DNA of 64,000 bases from the NCBI RefSeq assembly GCF_027706745.1, contig NZ_JAQFWP010000034.1, forward strand, positions 1 to 64,000. The letters run 5' to 3'. The stretch is from Nocardiopsis suaedae (GTDB lineage: Bacteria > Actinomycetota > Actinomycetes > Streptosporangiales > Streptosporangiaceae). The position numbers were made by a program, and so were the translations under genes. Numbering within the stretch: position 1 is the stretch's first letter; every line of letters begins with the position of its first letter. Below the pieces are notes generated by a model, which did no database searches, was not told where the DNA came from, and was given only the letters and a program-made list of their open reading frames with translations. This document shows positions 60,964-64,000 of this stretch, piece after piece.

Positions 60964-61389
60964 ATGAACACGGCCACGCTCCTCAAACCGTTCCGCGGCC
61001 ACAAGACGGCACTGCTCACCACCTACCGGTCCGACGGCGTCACCGGCGTGGACACACCGGTGAGCATCGTCGTCGACGGGGCGCGGATCCTCTTCCGCAC
61101 CTGGGAGGACTCCGGCAAGGCCAAGCGGCTGCGCAACAACCCCGTCGCCGATCTGCGCCCCTGCAGCTTCCGCGGCGAACCCCACGGCCCGCCCGTCCGC
61201 GGTCGGGTCCGCCTGCTCGACGACGCCGAGGCCCGGCACGCGGCCCTGCTCCTGGGCAAGCGCCACCCGATGCTGCAGCGCTGGGCGGTGCCCGCCACCC
61301 ACCGGCTGCTGCGCTACCGCACGCTCCACTACGAGATCATCCCCTTCGACCGCGAGGAGATCGCCAGCAACGAGGGATGCCCCGACTGA
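60964..61389 (+). CDS. PPOX-class F420/flavin-dependent oxidoreductase
   Basis: 141 residues. The split-barrel fold is seen in HKTALLTTYRSDGVTGVDTP, ILFRTWEDSGKAKRLRNNP and the closing YRTLHYEIIPFD strand, typical of the F420-dependent or biliverdin-type PPOX family (pyridoxamine 5'-phosphate oxidase-like). Cofactor is inferred. AAGGAGAG precedes the ATG by about 9 bases. A Crp-like site is just upstream. Converges on the beta-clamp gene. Confidence 0.85.
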   Translation: MNTATLLKPFRGHKTALLTTYRSDGVTGVDTPVSIVVDGARILFRTWEDSGKAKRLRNNPVADLRPCSFRGEPHGPPVRGRVRLLDDAEARHAALLLGKRHPMLQRWAVPATHRLLRYRTLHYEIIPFDREEIASNEGCPD

Positions 61390-61434
61390 CCGCGCCCGGC
61401 GCGGCGCACCCCTCGGCGCCGCGCGCCGCCGCCC

Positions 61435-62598
61435 TCAGGACAGGCGCAGCGGCATCACCAGGTAGCGGAACTCCGGCTCGTCGCCCTCGGACTCGGGGGC
61501 GTCGGAGATCACCGCGGGCTTGGTCGGCTGGGTCATGTCCAGGCGCGCCCGCTCGGTGGCCACCCCGGCCAGGCCGTCCAGCAGGTAGCCGGGGGCGAAC
61601 GCGATGCGCATCGGCTCGCCGTCGTAGTCCACCGCGAGCACCTCGGCGGCCTGGGCGTCCTCGCCCGACCCGGCCTCCAGGACCGCCTCGCCCGCGGCGC
61701 CGCCGGAGCCCGGGGTGAAGGAGATCCGCACCGGGGTGCTGCGGTCGGCCACCAGCGCCACCCGCTTGACCGCCTCGGTGAACGCCGCGGGCGGCACCTC
61801 GGCCCGTGCCGCGGGCTCGGTCGGGAAGCGCTTCTCGTAGGGGATGAAGTCGCTGTCGATCAGGCGGGTGGTGATGCTCCGTCCGCCGCTCGCGAATCCG
61901 ATCATGCCCTCGCCGCCCGACGCCGGCGCGCCGCCCCCGGCGGCCTTCGACAGGAACACCTCGACGTCGGCCGACGGGTCCAGGGTGCGGGCCAGGTCGC
62001 TCAGGGTGCGCGCGGGCACCAGCGCGGACCCGGCGGCCCCCGGGTGCTCGGGGCGCCACCGCATGCGGCGCACGGCGACCCGGTACCGGTCGGTGGCGGC
62101 CAGCGCCAGGGTGTCGGCGCCGAAGTCCAGGTGGACCCCGGTCAGCATGGGCAGCGTGTCGTCCCGGCTGGCGGCCGGGACCACCTGGCGCACCGCGCCC
62201 GCGAACGCCTCGCCCGGCAGCGACCCGGCCGCGGGCGGCATGTCCGGGAGCAGCGGGTGGTCCTCCAGGGGCAGGGTGATCAGGGTGAAGCGGGCCGGGC
62301 CGCAGGTGAGCAGCACCCGGCCGCCGTCGGCCTCGACCCGCACGGGGTGAGCGGGCAGGCTGCGCGCGATCTCGGCCAGCAGGCGGCCGGAGACCAGCAC
62401 CGCACCGGCCTCCTCGACCTCGGCGTCCACGCGCGCGCGGGCCGAGACCTCATAGTCGAACCCGGACAGACGGAGCCCGCCGTCGGCGGCCTCCATGCGC
62501 ATGCCCGCCAGTACCGGCATGGCCGGGCGCAGCGGGAGCGCCCGGGCGGTCCAGGCGACGGCCTCGGCGAACGCGTCTCGGTCGGCTCGGATCCTCAC
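61435..62598 (-). CDS. dnaN: DNA polymerase III beta clamp paralogue
   Basis: 387 residues from GTG with AGGAGG 8 bases ahead. Three DnaN-type domains: FAEAVAWTARALPLRPAMPV near 10, TLPMLTGVHLDFGADTLALA near 146 with the ATDRYRVAVRRM motif, and the C-terminal PTKPAVISDAP...FRYLVMPLRLS ending. The canonical chromosomal clamp sits beside dnaA; here neither dnaA nor recF is adjacent, so this is probably a second copy, as several actinobacteria carry. The role is unknown; repair or a special polymerase is possible. DnaA-like boxes lie 650 bp from its end. Confidence 0.87.
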   Translation of the reverse strand: MRIRADRDAFAEAVAWTARALPLRPAMPVLAGMRMEAADGGLRLSGFDYEVSARARVDAEVEEAGAVLVSGRLLAEIARSLPAHPVRVEADGGRVLLTCGPARFTLITLPLEDHPLLPDMPPAAGSLPGEAFAGAVRQVVPAASRDDTLPMLTGVHLDFGADTLALAATDRYRVAVRRMRWRPEHPGAAGSALVPARTLSDLARTLDPSADVEVFLSKAAGGGAPASGGEGMIGFASGGRSITTRLIDSDFIPYEKRFPTEPAARAEVPPAAFTEAVKRVALVADRSTPVRISFTPGSGGAAGEAVLEAGSGEDAQAAEVLAVDYDGEPMRIAFAPGYLLDGLAGVATERARLDMTQPTKPAVISDAPESEGDEPEFRYLVMPLRLS

Positions 62599-62729
62599 CC
62601 GGAAAACCTCCTGGAACTCGCCGCCCGGCCCGTGCGGACCGGAACTGCCGCCACCGTACTCGGCGGGGACGACAGTCCCCCGGAGGCCGCGTGCGCCGGA
62701 CGGCCTCCGCGCGGCCCGGTCCCCGGGGC

Positions 62730-63200
62730 TCAGCCCTTGCGGTCGGGCTTCAGGGTCCAGATGACCGTCACGTGTCCGGTCACCGTGCCGTCCTCGGTGC
62801 GCAGCTCCACCTCCACCGGGAACTCCGGGCGCTTCCCGGCGTCCAGCTCGGCGACGACCTCCTCCCGGGGGCGCCCGAGCCTGGCCTCGGCCACCATGTC
62901 GCCCATCGCGACCTTCTCGAAGGTCTGGGTGACGGTGGTGGGCAGCGGCACGGCGCGGTCGAGCTGGTCGCCGAAGGTGCTCAGGATGATGGACCCCGAG
63001 GCCGACTCGGCCAGGGTGAACATCGCGCCGGCGTGTGGGCCGCCGATGTGGTTGTGGTGGGCGGGCTCGTCGGGCAGCCGCATCACGGAGCGGCCGGGCT
63101 CCAGTTCCTCGAAGCGCAGCCCGAGGGTGCGTACGAAGGGGACGGTGGCCAGGAAGCCGGCCTTGATCTGCTCCGCCGTCTCGGCGTTGAAGGCTGTCAT
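62730..63200 (-). CDS. DUF4442/PaaI-type hot-dog thioesterase-like protein
   Basis: 156 residues. Hot-dog fold markers: FVRTLGLRFEELEPGRSVMR, NHIGGPHAGAMFTLAESASG (helix with the usual Asn-His-Ile-Gly-Gly start) and a C-terminal VTVIWTLK strand. Such proteins hydrolyse acyl-CoA or carry acyl groups; substrate unknown. Start ATG 63200 is chosen as the conserved domain begins near MTAFNAETAEQI. A TTACTCGCGGGTAA dyad lies 12-25 bp upstream. Confidence 0.85.
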   Translation of the reverse strand: MTAFNAETAEQIKAGFLATVPFVRTLGLRFEELEPGRSVMRLPDEPAHHNHIGGPHAGAMFTLAESASGSIILSTFGDQLDRAVPLPTTVTQTFEKVAMGDMVAEARLGRPREEVVAELDAGKRPEFPVEVELRTEDGTVTGHVTVIWTLKPDRKG

Positions 63201-63211
63201 GGACCTGAATG

Positions 63212-63225
63212 TTACTCGCGGGTAA
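63212..63225. promoter_or_regulatory. TetR-type dyad upstream of the thioesterase-like gene
   Basis: TTACTCGCGGGTAA is a near-perfect 14-bp palindrome (one mismatched pair) with a CGCG centre, directly ahead of the ATG at 63200 on the minus strand. It resembles operators of TetR regulators of lipid genes. Confidence 0.5.
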
Positions 63226-63377
63226 TGACCGGGGGCCACCCCCGGTCCTCCCCCGTTCCGCCGCGCCCCGGCACCCGCCTGCGGCCCGGCCCGGCCCTGG
63301 CCCCCCATAATGTCGGTGCCGCGCGTCGGCGCGGCCCGGACGGCACCGGTCCGGGCGCGGACAGGGAGGGATCCACC

Positions 63378-64000
63378 ATGCACCTGGCGGCGGGTGAGAG
63401 CGTGCCCGAGTACCTGATGCCGCTGGCCGTGCTGCTGTCCGCGGCGGCGGTCATCGGCTACGCCTCCACCCGGCTGCGCGTCGTGCCCATCGTGGGCTTC
63501 CTGCTGGCCGGGGTGGTGATCGGGCCGCACCAGCTCGGCCTGGTGCAGAGCACCCAGGTCGTCGAGGACGCCGCCGACATCGGGGTCATCCTCCTGCTCT
63601 TCACGATCGGCATCGAGTTCTCCCTGGAGCGGCTGGCGGCCATCAAGCGCTACGTGCTCGTCGGCGGCGGCCTGCAGGTCGCCCTGGCGGTCGCGGTCAC
63701 CGCCGGGGTCACGGCGCTCTTCGGCGCCGACTGGCGGGCCGCCGTGTTCACCGGGCTGCTCGTCTCGCTCTCCTCCACGGCGATCGTGCTGAAGGTGCTG
63801 GCCTCGCGCGGCGACACCACCCGCCCGGTCGGCCAGGCCGGGGTGGCGGTGCTGATCTTCCAGGACCTGGCCGTGGTGCTGATGGTGCTGTTCCTGCCCC
63901 TGCTGACCGGTGAGGGCGGCGGCCCGGGGGAGATCGCCCGGGCGCTGGGCACCGCGGCCGCGGTGCTGGCGGTGGTGCTGGTGGTCGCCCGCAAGGTGAT
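63378..64000 (+). CDS. CPA2 cation:proton antiporter (KefB-like), N-terminal part
   Basis: The frame is open to the window end (207 codons visible). GGAGGG precedes ATG 63378. At least six membrane segments are seen, with the CPA2 signatures YASTRLRVVPIVGFLLAGVV then IGPHQLGL, IGVILLLFTIGIEFSLERL and the SLSSTAIVLKVL motif, and FQDLAVVLMVLFLP. It exchanges K+ or Na+ for H+. Whether a TrkA/RCK regulatory tail follows cannot be seen. Confidence 0.92.
   Translation, partial: MHLAAGESVPEYLMPLAVLLSAAAVIGYASTRLRVVPIVGFLLAGVVIGPHQLGLVQSTQVVEDAADIGVILLLFTIGIEFSLERLAAIKRYVLVGGGLQVALAVAVTAGVTALFGADWRAAVFTGLLVSLSSTAIVLKVLASRGDTTRPVGQAGVAVLIFQDLAVVLMVLFLPLLTGEGGGPGEIARALGTAAAVLAVVLVVARKV

Noticed and set aside
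60575-62729. Chromosomal replication origin
   Set aside because: Only three boxes, no dnaA or recF, and no rpmH-side genes; a regulatory cluster is more likely.

Overview
The window is about 73% GC, with dense, mostly Shine-Dalgarno-led genes. The gene content (a WblA/WhiB4-type WhiB regulator, DUF1707 proteins, three Spo0M proteins, a SpoIIM-like protein, F420-type PPOX oxidoreductase, SerB with two ACT domains, FCD-type GntR) points to the chromosome of a filamentous or sporulating actinobacterium, most like Nocardiopsis or a relative. That assignment is inference from gene content. No rRNA, tRNA, CRISPR array, prophage or intact insertion sequence was seen.

Layout. 0-2 kb: the tail of a small membrane protein, a SpoIIM-like membrane protein and a MerR regulator; the last two have the same MerR-type spaced promoter in front. 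2-6.7 kb: a translationally coupled GH1 beta-glucosidase and ketoglutarate-semialdehyde-type aldehyde dehydrogenase, a divergent TetR and a serine-less alpha/beta-hydrolase-like protein. 6.7-13.2 kb: redox and housekeeping genes (peroxiredoxin-like, CoA-disulfide-reductase-like, HD hydrolase, TauE/SafE exporter), wblA, an SPFH protein and an ABC ATPase. 13.3-17.3 kb: two tandem DUF1707 envelope-stress-like proteins, serB, an inositol-phosphatase-family enzyme and a small antisense-overlapping ORF. 17.5-24 kb: a 1252-residue ATPase with three CbxX/EccA-type AAA domains, only the middle one fully intact, convergent with three tandem Spo0M paralogues. 24.1-28.3 kb: a complete fructose PTS operon (DeoR, FruK, EIIA, EIIBC, HPr) with a direct-repeat operator and double-hairpin terminator.

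28.3-30.1 kb is a 1.8-kb stretch without credible genes that holds repeats: a 213-bp segment with 17-bp terminal inverted repeats, and two copies of a ~160-bp element with a third copy near 48.95 kb. 30.1-37.5 kb: a LytS/LytTR two-component pair coupled to one sodium:solute symporter, followed by a VOC protein and a second DUF485/ActP-type symporter pair. 37.6-46.4 kb: an unknown coiled protein, a DUF5937/ArsR regulator, a GlsB-type stress protein, and a cell-envelope group (LCP ligase, L,D-transpeptidase lipoprotein, two secreted low-complexity proteins). 46.6-49.7 kb: a DevS-like GAF histidine kinase and a DevR-like response regulator separated by a VOC gene.

49.9-55.8 kb is the most coherent candidate for an undescribed system. 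An amidase and a 2-hydroxyacid dehydrogenase are transcribed to the left; a DUF3830 protein, two Asp/Glu-racemase/maleate-isomerase-family proteins and an FCD-type GntR regulator are transcribed to the right. Each of the two divergent promoters is overlapped by a copy of the same palindrome, GATTGTC-R-ACAATC, placed as expected for repression by the local GntR protein.

55.8-64 kb: a large unknown membrane protein, Nudix and PhzF proteins (overlapping tails), a small membrane protein, a DUF2786 protein, a spacer with three DnaA-box-like sequences and a Crp-like site, a PPOX oxidoreductase, a second DNA-polymerase beta clamp, a hot-dog thioesterase-like protein and the start of a CPA2 cation:proton antiporter that runs off the window.
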